NCBI GenBank assembly: GCA_949752745.1
Contig: OX457025.1
Location: 50,581,601-50,645,600, forward strand
Direction: 5' to 3'
Source of the DNA: Protula sp. h YS-2021
Lineage: Eukaryota; Annelida; Polychaeta; Sabellida; Serpulidae
DNA length: 64,000 nucleotides
Shown here: positions 23,111 to 33,690 of the stretch, one piece after another
How positions within the stretch are numbered: the first letter of the stretch is position 1
Layout of the letters: each line of letters starts with the position of its first letter
Made by a program: the position numbers and the translations under genes
The notes under the pieces: model-generated
Told to the model about the DNA's origin: nothing
Database searches by the model: none
The model's input: only the letters and a program-made list of their open reading frames with translations

Positions 23111-26100
23111 ATGGCAATAATTCAGTGGAATATACGAGGTTTTTGGACCAACCATCACGAAATTTTAACACTCATATCCCAAAGTGACCCAGCAATAATT
23201 TGCCTACAAGAAACCTTCTCTAAAACCAACAACCAACCAACGCTGAAGGGATATATACCCTACATCAAAGACCACGTTAGCAACAAAGCCTCCGGAGGAA
23301 TTGCAACGTTTGTTCGAAACGATATACCCCAAAGTGAAATAAATCTAAATACCACCCTACAGGCCCAGGCTGTCAGGGCTACCTTGAACAAAACAATCAC
23401 TGTGTGCAACATCTACGTGCCACCACCTTCAAAACCACAACCACACGAATTTTCAGACCTCATAAACCAACTTCCAAAACCCATACTATGGGTCGGTGAT
23501 TTCAACGCCCATAGTACGATGTGGGGCAACCATACAACAGACCAAAAAGGAAAGGTCATAGAAAACCTACTACATTGTCACAATCTGTCTTTACTCAATG
23601 ACAAAACACCGACATATTTTCATATGGGCACTGGTTCAAAGACCTCTATCGACCTCTGTATAGCCTCTGCTAACTTGTACCTGGATTTTAGCTGGAAAGT
23701 TATAGACGATCTACATGGAAGCGATCATTTTCCAATTTTAATTAAACAAAGCATTCCACAACTACAAGAAAGAGTAGACAAATGGAATTTTAACAAAGCA
23801 GATTGGCTACAATTCCAAGAATTTTGCCATCAGTCAATTACACGAGAACACCTTGAAAGTGATAATGACCCTATTCTACTATTCACCGCTTTGATACAAT
23901 CAATAATGGAAAAGACTATCCCGAAAATATCCGGATCCCGCACAAGATCACACAAAATCTGGTTCAACGATGAATGCAAACGGTCAATAGCTGTTCGAAA
24001 ACAAGCACTAAAACAGTTCATCAATCATCCGGACACCATTAGAAGAATGGAATATAAAAGACTCAATGCCATCGCTCGCAAGACTGTAAAACAAAGTAAG
24101 AAACGCTCATGGGAGGAGTTTGTTTCCAAGTTAAACGGGAAAACTTCATTAAAGAAAACGTGGGACATGGTTAGGAAGATATCCGGCAAAGGCTCTCTAG
24201 GCCCTGTGAGCCATTTACAAACTAACAATACCACTGTAACGGGAAGAAGGGAAATATCTGACGTCCTGGGAGAGACATTTGAACACAACTCATCCTCTAA
24301 ACACTATAACGAAGACTTTAGACGATATAAGGCACATAAAGAACGAAACAACATAAACTTTTACTCAGACAATAGTGAATCCTACAACTGTGATTTCTCA
24401 CTGAATGAACTCCGACAGGCTTTAAACAAATCTCACAATTCCGCTGCTGGCTCAGATGACATACACTACCAAACCCTTAAACACTTGCCAAATGAAACCT
24501 TGGAAATACTATTGGGTCTATTTAACCAAGCCTGGAAATCTGGCAACTTCCCAGAAATATGGAGAGAAGCTATTATTATTCCAGTACCAAAACCAAACAA
24601 AGACCCCACAAGCCCACAAAATTACAGACCAATCTCCTTAACAAGTTCACTGTGTAAAACATTTGAACGCATGATAGCTGACAGACTCACCTGGTATCTA
24701 GAAAGCAATAATTTGTTTGCCGATATACAGAGCGGTTTTAGAAAACAAAGAAATACCCTGGATCACCTTGTAAGACTAGAAACGTTTATAAGAGAAGCCT
24801 TTATCAATAACGAACATGTCGTTTCGGTTTTCTTTGACTTGGAAAAGGCCTATGACACAGCATGGAAACATGGAGTACTACAAGACCTCTTTGACTTGGG
24901 ACTGCGAGGCCGCCTACCTGAATTTATTAAAGCCTTTCTAGAAGACCGACGTTTTCGGGTCCGCCTTGGGACAGTGTTCTCAGACTACTTCGAACAAGAG
25001 GAAGGTTTTCCTCAGGGATCCATCCTTTCCGTTCTTCTGTTCCTGATAAAAATAAATAGCATCCGATATAACATAAAACAGGGGATAGACAGCTCACTCT
25101 TTGTAGACGACTTCGCAATATCTTGCAGAGGCAAGAATATGAATCTAATACAGCGACGCTTACAGCAGAACATACACTCACTGCAAACATGGGCTAACCA
25201 AAACGGTTTTAAATTTTCTCAAACTAAAACAGTCTGCATGCATTTCTGCAATAAACGCAAACAACACGACGACCCCGTTCTATACATTTCTGGCATTCAA
25301 ATACCTGTTGTTAAAGAAAACAAATTTCTCGGTTTACTTTTCGACTCCAAGCTAAGCTTTATCCCACACATCAAAGAACTGAAACGAAAATGCCAAAAAG
25401 CACTCAATCTCCTAAGAGTAATATCGGCCCATGACTGGGGCGCTGATCGGGATACAAAACTTATGCTTTACCGAGCCTTGATACGGTCTAGATTAGACTA
25501 TGGCAGCATTGTCTATGGATCAGCAAGACCTTCATACCTAAAAATCCTAGACCCGATACAAAATCAAGGTTTACGACTGTGTCTAAACGCTTTTAGAACA
25601 TCACCAGCAGAAAGCCTCCATGTGGAGGCAAATGAGCAGCCTCTTAACATTCGTCGAGTTAAACTCGCTATGCAGTACTCAACAAAGCTTTATGCAAACA
25701 AGAAGAATCCCACCTACAACTCAGTCTTTGGATCAGATTTTTCTCGCTTCCATGAAAGAGGTCCTACGGTAATACCTCCATTTGGAGCCAGGGTTCAGCC
25801 TCACCTTGATAACGCTGACATCACCATAGAGTCAATCGCAAAATACAGAGTACCAAAACTACCACAATGGAAACTCACCAAACCTGTGGTACTAAAGAAC
25901 CTTTCGGTCCAGGCAAAGGAAACAACTAGCCCCTTTCTATTTCGATCAAACTTTGCAGAGCTCAAGGAAGAATTTAACGACTACCAATTCGTCTACACGG
26001 ACGGCTCAAAGCTCGACAACAAATCGGCTGCTTCCGTTGTAACTGAAAATAACACCTTGAAAACAAGACTTCCAAATGGTTCCTCTATTTTCTCGGCCGA

Positions 26101-26782
26101 AATTAAAGCTCTACATCTCGCTATCCAGATAGTGAAAATTAGCCGATACAAAAAGTTTATGTTATGCGTGGACTCTATGTCCGTACTGCAATCAATTGAA
26201 AACCTACAAATATCAAACCCACTTATCCTTGACCTTCTGGAAAGGTATGACGAGGCCACCAAAGCTGGCAAAGACATAGTTTTTTGCTGGGTTCCAAGTC
26301 ACGTGGGTATCCGAGGAAACGAGATAGCCGACAAAGCTGCAAAAGAGGCCCTAAATGATAATTGTATCGATATGCTCATACCAGCCTCCGATTTTAAATA
26401 TCAAATCACAAGATACACAAAAAGATTGTGGCAAGAAAGATGGAACAAACAAAGAAACAACAAGCTGTATCAAACAAAGCCGGTAGTCGGACAAAAGCCC
26501 CCGCCACTTAACAGTGTGCGAGATGAAATGGTTTACCATAGAGCCAGAATAGGACATACATATGTCACCCACAAACATCTTTTAAGAGGCGAGCCGGCAC
26601 CCGACTGTGTCGGGTGTCAGGAACCTTACACCGTTAAACATATCTTAATAGACTGTACCGATTTCCAAGACGCCCGCTCACGTCATTTCAGAGCTGACTC
26701 CTTGAAGCAGCTATTTGATGAAGTAGAACCTAGCAAACTTATACAATTTTTAAAAGAAATCAACCTGTACCAGTATTTCTAG
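23111..26782 (+). CDS. ORF2: LINE A ORF2: endonuclease, reverse transcriptase, RNase H polyprotein (1223 aa)
   Basis: Catalyses target nicking and reverse transcription at the insertion site. The APE-type endonuclease occupies about residues 1-215: QWNIRG at 5-10, catalytic Glu in LQET (E34), GDFNAH at 129-134, SDHFP at 204-208. The RT follows, with YRPISLTS, QSGFRK, FFDLEKAYD (motif A), GFPQGS (motif B) and FVDD at 664-667 (motif C; the usual first residues are YADD or FADD), then KFLGLLFD. RNase H uses YTDGS (D964), SAEIKAL, CVDSMS and SHVGIRGNEIADKAA. A final CVGC-x7-H-x4-C cluster is a zinc-binding motif common to this group. Length suits I-clade ORF2. No internal stop or frameshift, unlike every other large coding unit here. 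Start chosen at the ATG just before QWN. Confidence 0.95.
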   Translation: MAIIQWNIRGFWTNHHEILTLISQSDPAIICLQETFSKTNNQPTLKGYIPYIKDHVSNKASGGIATFVRNDIPQSEINLNTTLQAQAVRATLNKTITVCNIYVPPPSKPQPHEFSDLINQLPKPILWVGDFNAHSTMWGNHTTDQKGKVIENLLHCHNLSLLNDKTPTYFHMGTGSKTSIDLCIASANLYLDFSWKVIDDLHGSDHFPILIKQSIPQLQERVDKWNFNKADWLQFQEFCHQSITREHLESDNDPILLFTALIQSIMEKTIPKISGSRTRSHKIWFNDECKRSIAVRKQALKQFINHPDTIRRMEYKRLNAIARKTVKQSKKRSWEEFVSKLNGKTSLKKTWDMVRKISGKGSLGPVSHLQTNNTTVTGRREISDVLGETFEHNSSSKHYNEDFRRYKAHKERNNINFYSDNSESYNCDFSLNELRQALNKSHNSAAGSDDIHYQTLKHLPNETLEILLGLFNQAWKSGNFPEIWREAIIIPVPKPNKDPTSPQNYRPISLTSSLCKTFERMIADRLTWYLESNNLFADIQSGFRKQRNTLDHLVRLETFIREAFINNEHVVSVFFDLEKAYDTAWKHGVLQDLFDLGLRGRLPEFIKAFLEDRRFRVRLGTVFSDYFEQEEGFPQGSILSVLLFLIKINSIRYNIKQGIDSSLFVDDFAISCRGKNMNLIQRRLQQNIHSLQTWANQNGFKFSQTKTVCMHFCNKRKQHDDPVLYISGIQIPVVKENKFLGLLFDSKLSFIPHIKELKRKCQKALNLLRVISAHDWGADRDTKLMLYRALIRSRLDYGSIVYGSARPSYLKILDPIQNQGLRLCLNAFRTSPAESLHVEANEQPLNIRRVKLAMQYSTKLYANKKNPTYNSVFGSDFSRFHERGPTVIPPFGARVQPHLDNADITIESIAKYRVPKLPQWKLTKPVVLKNLSVQAKETTSPFLFRSNFAELKEEFNDYQFVYTDGSKLDNKSAASVVTENNTLKTRLPNGSSIFSAEIKALHLAIQIVKISRYKKFMLCVDSMSVLQSIENLQISNPLILDLLERYDEATKAGKDIVFCWVPSHVGIRGNEIADKAAKEALNDNCIDMLIPASDFKYQITRYTKRLWQERWNKQRNNKLYQTKPVVGQKPPPLNSVRDEMVYHRARIGHTYVTHKHLLRGEPAPDCVGCQEPYTVKHILIDCTDFQDARSRHFRADSLKQLFDEVEPSKLIQFLKEINLYQYF

Positions 26783-26946
26783 CCTTCTTTTTACCTTATG
26801 ATTTTAGAATATACATGGTTTTAGTTTATCTTGATTTTAACTTGTAGCGTTGTCTTTTAGTCACTGAATACCGACATGTTCTGACACAATGTAACCCGCT
26901 AAGGGTCGATCGTGTCGTTAAACAAACCATTTAACTAACTAACTAA
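26783..26946 (+). other. LINE A 3' UTR with terminal hairpin and AACT tail
   Basis: Contains a two-part stem: GACAC (26883-26887) with GTGTC (26912-26916), and inside it ACCC with GGGT (26894-26906). It ends CGTTAAACAAACC and a few AACT units. Copy B keeps the same fold with a compensatory change, suggesting that the RT recognises it. Confidence 0.7.
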
Positions 26947-26957
26947 CTTAGTTTCCC
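26947..26957. repeat. Target-site duplication (right) of LINE A
   Basis: CTTAGTTTCCC, identical to 22606-22616. Confidence 0.92.
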
Positions 26958-28481
26958 CTGTTTCATAAATTGGCAAATTAAAGAATTTGGACTTAGCAGA
27001 GCAACCTTCCTGCATCTCAATAATATTTATCCCTACCCCAATGGTTTGACTTTCTTTTTCTACTTGACCGCAACTATTTTTACTTCTATTGGTTCAATTG
27101 ATGAAATAAGCCATGTCCCAAAAGGTGTTTTACTATCGGGGATGGTGCAACAGATCTTCTGTGTGTCTGACAGTTTTGTTCAATAAGATAATTATCTCGT
27201 AAAAATAAAGATAACAGACAGGAAGGATACAATCCAATATTAAAGCGAGGAGAGCTAATTTGGCATAGGGGTCCCTGTTTACAAAAATCTAATTCTGATT
27301 TAGAAATAAAACTATAAACTCCTTTATCATGAGAAACCGCTAAGTATTCCGCTTCGATTTCATAAATTGTCGAAAGTTTAAGAGAGGCATCTGGGAACGG
27401 TACGGTTACCGCCCTATAAACCGTGAATTGTTCATCCATGGGGATAATAGTCAAAGCAATAACAATGTGAAATTTGTTATCTTCAGTCTGTACTAAAGGA
27501 TGTAAGAATTTGTAATAGGAAGGCATGTCAACTCCTCGTAAATCATAGGGTAAACGCATTTTTTCTGGAAATTCTCGTTTAATTTGTTGAAATATTTTAA
27601 TTAACTGGGTTGGGTGAAACAACTAAGTAGGAATTTCTCCTTGCAAACATGATTCCAATTGAGAGCCTAATAATGTTATTTCTCTCTCTGCTTTTCTTAA
27701 AGAATTTGATATGACATGAAACATGTCATGTATTCGAGAAACTAACTGAAAGTAAATAAGTTCGGGTAGAAATCCGCCTTCCATTTGATTAAGCAACGAA
27801 TGGAGTTCATTTTCGAGAACTTCTGATATTCGTTGGAGGTTATTTATTACATCTCTATTTTGTTTGACTTGAGAGTGAGTGACGTTTAGCAGAGTTATAC
27901 TATTCAACAATATGAACAATATTTGACTGTGTTTCTCTTGTTTTACTTAACGCACTTTTAAGCCGCTTAAGATCTCTATTGGTTGCTGTATTAAATAAAG
28001 AACTCATTAAATCTCCAACAAAAGGTAAAAGCGCTCTTTTTTGTCGTCGTTGTTGATCGCCACGTGGAAGTACTTTTATATCGTAAAATTGTTTAAAAAT
28101 ATAATTCAATTCATTTTCGAACTGTGTTTTTTCCCTAAGCAATAAATTTGTTATGTCGTTCCTAACCGCTTGCATTTCCGTTTCAAAAGTACCTACTGAA
28201 TTTTGGTGACTAGTGTTACGCAATTCCGCATTCCTCCGAACAGCATCTTATTAAGTTGTACTAAAAGTTATAAGTTCGTGTTTGATATTTTCTATTTGTT
28301 CGGCGTATGGTTTTAAGTCAGTAGTAAGCGTTACAATCCATCCATTGTAGGACGTGTAGATTGGTTCTTGTTGTATGAAGTAAATCCCTTGCTGTCCTTG
28401 TACGTGTATGACCAACAGAAGGAGGAAGAATCCAACTCCTGTAACAGATAATAAGCCAAGTGTCATTCGTCCTATAATCAT
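26958..28481 (-). pseudogene. env-like: Env-like glycoprotein gene, N-terminal and central part
   Basis: A frame opening at 28481 has a strongly hydrophobic N-terminal stretch (about residues 6-27, ending HVQGQQG) that fits a signal peptide. After an in-frame stop at 28251 the same frame continues; at 28038-28052 it has RRQKR, a furin-type site, followed by ALLPFVGDLMSSLF, which resembles the fusion peptide of baculovirus F-like and errantivirus envelopes. Helical heptad-like segments follow. Further breaks: a frameshift between 27919 and 27900, an in-frame stop at 27623, stop at 27086. LINE A separates it from the membrane anchor at 22084-22616. Function by family: fusion glycoprotein. It is dead here. 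Confidence 0.8.
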
Positions 28482-28825
28482 TTAATGAAAATCCTTTGGT
28501 GATTGAGATACTAGTTATACTCAGTTTAAGACTTGTGGTATGTCTTATTATCCCTCCCCCGCTTAAGTTAACGTAAGTGGCCAACTTACTGTTAACGAAC
28601 AAGGTGTGAGTATCACAATATGTCATTTCACCAAGTTTCCGTAAGAGCCCTTAAAATCGCTATTCTAAGGCGCTTTGTCACTGTTTCTGAATCATCCTCA
28701 AATTTCCTTTTTGAGGCTCTTGGAGTTTCGTCAACATCCATTAAGTCCTCTCTCTGATCACCTAAAGAATCAGAGGTTAACCGTTTTCTATTTCCTGGAA
28801 GTTCATAACTTGAACTATCCGCTAA
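28482..28825 (-). other. Spacer between integrase and env-like gene
   Basis: About 340 bp without a continuous minus-strand frame linking pol and env. It may hold a splice acceptor for an env transcript, but I could not identify one with confidence. The plus-strand frame at 28675-28857 is not credited. Confidence 0.5.
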
Positions 28826-30010
28826 TTACTTTGTTTGGGTTTGCGCATCTCCTCTAGGATGCAACAGTTTAGCTTGCCGATGTGGCTGCACTCTAGTACG
28901 TGATTCGTTATGATCGTCAAAATCGACGTATTCGAGTTTTTCTCTGGGTACGTCCCATACCTGTTCTGGATTAGCTGCCTGGAGATACTGTGTATGAACA
29001 ACTCTCTCCTTACCTGTAGTTTGATCTCGAATCATGTAATTTACTGGCCCCGTCTGGGAAATGATTCTGTAGTAAGGTTTCCATTTTAGCACAAGTTTTT
29101 GTGACTCACCTGGTTTGGGTGTTTTCTCTAGATAGAAAACCGCACCCCCCACATGAAAATTTGTTAAGTTAGCTTTCTTCCCTAATCTTACATTGTTTCG
29201 TTGACGTGCATCGTAGGTGTGTCTTTGGATGTCTTTATATGCTATATGGAGCATTTCCAACATACAAGATACATATTCTTCCCCCATGTACTTGAATTTG
29301 GGATTAAGTAGAGTATCCATTGGGAGGAATGGGTCTTTACCATAAACCAAGGAATAGGGAAAAAACTGAGTCGTTTCACTGACAGCAGTGCGATAAGCCA
29401 TCAACACGGCTGAGATGTACTGATCCCAAGTGTGTTGATTTTGATATGCTATTTAGACAACACATCGTTCATAAAACGATGGAACCGTTCGACTTAACCA
29501 TTCCCTGCAGGATGGTAAACCGAGCACCGGATGTGCGCGATTTTTAATCTTCTAAATAATAGCTCACTCAGAGAGTTCACATACTCTGTTCCGTTGTCAC
29601 TTAAAATTTCACGAGGGAATCCATGAGTAGGTATGAATCTTTCTAACAAAAGAGAGGCTACAGTTTCTGCAGACTTATCTGGGACCGGATATACTGGCCA
29701 TCCACTGAAATGATCTGTGATGGTAACCACATATTTGTTTCCCTGAGCACTCTCTGGGAAAGGACCACTAGTATCTATTCCAACTAACTGGAAAAGTTGT
29801 TCCGGTATTGGCATGTCTTGCATTGGAATGCGTGCCTTTGTCATTTGTCTTGATCTACAAAGTCCACAGTTCTTTGTAAAAATTACTGTGTCCCTGTACA
29901 TGTTATTCCAAAAGAACCTACGACTAAGCTTATCGTATGTTTTATCTTGTCCGGTGTGACCGCCACCGAAATCAGAAGAGTGGGCTTATTGTAAAATTTC
30001 ATGCTGCAAT
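28826..30010 (-). pseudogene. pol (IN): Integrase domain of pol
   Basis: Inserts element cDNA into the host genome. The N-terminal HH-CC zinc-binding region is visible near 29860-29985 (GGGHTG, then CGLC). The catalytic core has GIDTSGPFP with the first Asp, SDNGTEY with the second, and the expected Glu region directly after HPAGNG at 29494, where the frame is broken by a stop. The C-terminal part (28826-29407) has MAYRT, LVYGKDP and a GPY/F-like segment near QTGPVNYMI, typical of Ty3/gypsy integrases. Breaks at about 29985, 29494 and 29407-29493 make it inactive. Confidence 0.9.
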
Positions 30011-31730
30011 TCTTCCGGAATTACTAGCTGAAGTCTAGAAGTTTGGTCGTTTCGAACAGGTTCCGCTATGTGATAAAGAACATTATCCTGTAATAGGTAT
30101 TCAGAGGATATTTTATCAGTTGTTTTGTTATCCCAATCTGAAATTATTTCTGAAATTGAGGGATCGTTCTTTTGTAATTTGGTCTAAAAGTGGATAAGAA
30201 ACGTCTGTTGTTGCATCTTGCAGATTTTTGTTTTCTGATAGGGTTTCTGTGTTTCTTTTGAATTTAATAGGATTTAATTCTGAATTGTCAATGACGTTGA
30301 CCTTTGGATCCTCATTTTTGTTTGAGTTTTAGATTCGGGAAAGAAAGTCGGCTGGGACATTTGTCCTTCCGATTTGATATTCTATATCACATCCATATTC
30401 CTGAAGCATAACTGCCCATCTCTGCACTCGAGCATTCTTCATTTCTGCTGTGAAAAGAGATTTGAGTGGTTCATGGTCTGTATAAACTGTGAATGGGTTT
30501 CCATAAAGGAAGTGCCTTAATTTATTGACTGAAAAGATTATTGCATAAGCTTCCTTTTCTATTGTGGGCCACTTTTGTTGCCCCCTGGACAGCTAACGGG
30601 AAATATGTTGTATTATCCTTGGTTCTTCAGGAAATTCTTGAACTAGAACCCCACCTATTGCATATTTTGACGCATCGGTATAAAGCTTGTATGATTTTCC
30701 TATTTGAGGATGTGCAAGAATAGGTGCAGAACACAATAGCCCCTTTAGCTTTTCAAAAGCCTTTTGCCTCTTTTTGTCCCAAACAAACCCTGCATTCTTC
30801 TTTGTGAGATCTATAATTGGACCTACCACTTGACTGAAATTTGGAACAAATGACCGATAATATGAAGCCATTCCAATGAGCGACCTAACCTCCTTGACTG
30901 TTTTTGGTGGCTGTATTTTTTTGTATTGCACTAACCTTTACGGGGTCAGGCTGTATGCCTTCACCTGAGATCACGTGTCCTAGGTAGGAGACCTTGCTTT
31001 GGAAGAACTTACATTTGGATTATTGGAGCTTAAACCCTGCATTGTGCAGCTTCTCAAATATCTTACCTAAATGCTCCATGTGCTCTTCTGGGGTCTTAGA
31101 AAACACTATTATGTCATCCAGGTATGCTGTTGCATAGACATTTAGTGCATAGCCTAATACCTTCACCATTACCTCTTGAAAAGCTGAGGGTGCGGAACTG
31201 AGACCAAATGGAAGAACGTTAAACTAGAACAAGCCTTTGTGACATACAAAGCTGATTTCCGGCTTAAGTTTTAGTTGATAGTAGCCGCTCTTCAAATCTA
31301 AGACACTATAGAGCGTAGCACCGTACATAGAAGCTAAAATGTTATTTATATTTGGGAGCGGATAGCTATTTTGTACAAGCACCTTATTTAGCCTCCGATA
31401 GTCAACGCACATGCGAGGTTGACCTCCATCCTTCCTAGGTACGAACAAGGGTTGGGGACCTCCATGGGGATTGTGATCGTTTGATAATACCTGCCTCTAA
31501 CAATTCTTCTAAGTGTTTTTCGAGTACGGGCCATTGTGTAAATGGGAGCCTATAGGGACGCTGTTTAATGGGTTCGCTATCACCTGTCTCTAAGGACGCT
31601 TCATTAAGATGTGTTCTCCCTAAATCTGTATCACTTTTGACAAACATCGTTTGTTTTTGGCAAGTAGCTTTTCAAATTGTGATTGAATTTCAGGAGATAT
31701 TTTGGCATTTGAGGATTCTTTGTCGTCTGT
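30011..31730 (-). pseudogene. pol (RT-RH): Reverse transcriptase and RNase H domains of pol
   Basis: Fragments in several frames give the ordered RT motifs: PYRLP and WPVLEKHLEELL (31435-31647), FVPRKDGG, CVDYRRLNK and YSVLDLKSGYYQL (31224-31448), VLPFGL, then YLDD at 31113-31124. The thumb/connection follows in 30593-30931 (SLIGMASYYRSFVPNF) and RNase H opens with LYTDASKYAIGGVL, with TDHEPLKSL and ADFLSRI further on. Breaks include a frameshift near 31450, in-frame stops at 31224 and near 31022, and others around 30593, 30330 and 30185. The order RT-RH-IN without an intervening gene is the Ty3/gypsy order. Confidence 0.92.
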
Positions 31731-31732
31731 GT

Positions 31733-32656
31733 CTAAGTCAAAGTCATCTTAATTGTTTGCAGACGAATAAGGGGTGTTTGTTTGATTGACTTGACTGGTT
31801 GTATTAATGCTTGTCGTATTTGTGATTCATCCCCTTGTGGTTGGGTGGTTATATCTTTGTCTTGAACCGTCTCAATTAGAGCAAGCGACTGGCCCTTACC
31901 AATTTTGAGCCTTTTGTGTGTGTCATTGAAGATGTGAATAATAAGATTTTTACTGCCCTTAACCATCACACGCGCGGCATAAAGCCCTGGCTGTTCCCAC
32001 AAAACGGATGAATTTTCCAAGGGTGGGACTAAACAGTTCCCTTTCATAGATCCCTTGACACTAAGCTTTATGAAAGCGACAGAGCGTGGTTCAATAAACC
32101 CCTTTTGTTTTGTCTTAGCTACTGATCATCCTTTCGACCCGTCTTCAGTCTTGTCTCGTAATACAACTAAATGATTTCCTAATGCTACTGTCCTTTTTTC
32201 GAAGTCTAATTTAGCCTTGTTTTTCATCAAAAAGTCTCTCCCTAGTATTCCCTCGTGATTTAAGTTTTTCACAATGTGACCTGTGTGCCTAATTACTTTC
32301 TTGCCAAACTGAATTTTTATAACTGCTATTTTTATAACCTCTAAACAGTGCCCAGTGATTCCGTGTAATTTTACCTGAGGCGCGAATTGTTTAATAATTT
32401 GCTTTTTGTCTAATTGTTCGTAAATTTCGTTAGCCAAAAGAGTTCTATCTGCCCCTGTATCCAAAAGAAATCTGCAATTTAACTCCCCAAAACTTAAAGG
32501 ACAAATTTTGCTCTCGTTATCTGTGTCACTAGTTCTGTTGTCATTGTCTATGTAATTTGAGTCTGAACGATGGCCTGGTTCCGGAATATCGGTTCTGTGT
32601 ATATCGGATGTATTTAGTTTAAAGATTTTTGCTGATTGAATTTTCTTAATCGGGCA
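31733..32656 (-). pseudogene. pol (PR): Aspartic protease and spacer of gag-pol
   Basis: Processes the gag-pol polyprotein. The domain shows FLLDTGADRTLL (active-site DTG) near 32440-32475 and GILGRDFL near 32230-32250, the two signature regions of retropepsins. A stop at 32126 ends this frame; 31733-32047 continues as the spacer that precedes RT in Ty3/gypsy elements (AARVMVKGSKN region). The authentic upstream context is gag: at 32656 the frame reads CPIKKIQ, directly continuing the zinc knuckle interrupted by LINE B at 38845, so gag and pro were probably one frame. The part of the ORF beyond 32656 is LINE sequence. Confidence 0.88.
32639..32656. repeat. Target-site duplication (left) of LINE B, diverged
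   Basis: AATTTTCTTAATCGGGCA aligns with AACTTTCTTGATCGGCA at 38829-38845 (three substitutions and one gap). The same gag-pro codons (C-P-I-K-K) are recovered on joining the flanks, which supports the boundary independently. Confidence 0.72.
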
Positions 32657-33690
32657 TGACGTTAACTGCCTCACTTGGGTCCGACCCTTTATTTTTAAAG
32701 GAGCCCCTTGACCCAAAGGGAGGCCGGAGTATATATTCCGACCCCTCTCGGAGTACCAGTCTTACTGGGTTTACCTCAGTTCTACTGGTATCTCGCCCCC
32801 TCCCAACCATCCCCTCTCCCACCAGTTTATCATCTCACCAACATTTCCCTTTCTGCCTTCCAAAAATATCATTACTTCCATAATAATCACTTTACCATTT
32901 TCAAAGCTACTATAAACCTTTCCAAAAATACACATACTAAAATAAAATTAACAATAATCCTTTTCCACTTAATAATACCCTTTTTTATAAACATGATGCC
33001 ATTAATTGAAATAAAGAAAATACTTCCTTACCTTTCTAATAGTATGAAAACCATTTCTTCATAAATTCTTTTATTGTAAAAATGAAATCTATACTTGCCT
33101 TCCTGTTTAACAGCCAACCCATTTTTGGATAATCATCTGGGGTCTACTTAATTGTAGTACTCCAGACATGAGCTCTGTTACACCCTTGTCAAAGACCACT
33201 AGCAGCCAACACACCGCTCCCACGCAAACCGTATAAAAGCGTGGCAACCTGTTGTGCGTCCACCAAAATGTCTTACAGTAGCTGGTGATAGTACCAGTCA
33301 TAAGAACGCACTTTGCCGTGGGTTGCAGCCCTTAGTGGAACGACAGCGGTTACCTGGGTATTGAGGCTTCTTGTCTCTTAGGCAGGCCTTTCAAATATAT
33401 ATTCTGCAAAGGGACTTCTTTGCCAATACATGCCTTTGGTCCTTCTCTTCGGCCCAAGAAGGGTGGTCGTGAACTGGCCCGTCACGATCAATAACGGCTG
33501 GTCGTCCAGTTTAACCATACTGCGGCTTTAGGGTCAATCGAACGGCGTTGGATGGAGAATACCGCCGCGTCTAGTAGAGTATTCCAGGTGTCCTAGCCCT
33601 AGGCGGGTAACCCCCGTTACCGAAATAGGTGGTCATAGTAAGGCCGTTGCCGGCAGACCTGGAATGAAATTTTCAAATAACACTTAATGG
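32657..33690 (+). promoter_or_regulatory. LINE B 5' UTR with presumed internal promoter
   Basis: About 1 kb ahead of ORF1 without a supported gene. It begins TGACGTTAACTGCC. GC content is higher around 33300-33660 than in the surrounding DNA. I-type elements carry an internal promoter near the 5' end, so this is the expected place, but no promoter motif was identified with confidence. Confidence 0.6.

Larger units (their letters stand above)
22617..26946 (+). mobile_element. LINE copy A: I-type non-LTR retrotransposon, 5'-truncated, ORF2 intact
   Basis: A 4330-bp insertion into the env-like gene, bounded by an exact 11-bp target duplication. It starts within ORF1 (5' truncation typical of target-primed reverse transcription), contains the full ORF2, a 164-bp 3' UTR and a short AACT-repeat tail rather than poly-A. 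Endonuclease, RT and RNase H in one ORF2 plus a gag-like ORF1 place it in the I superfamily (I/Nimb-like). It is clearly younger than the element it sits in. Copy B of the same family is at 32657-38828. Confidence 0.95.

Noticed and set aside
32126..32716. Taking the 196-codon frame as the natural protease start
   Set aside because: Codons beyond 32656 are LINE B sequence; the natural upstream context is gag across the insertion.
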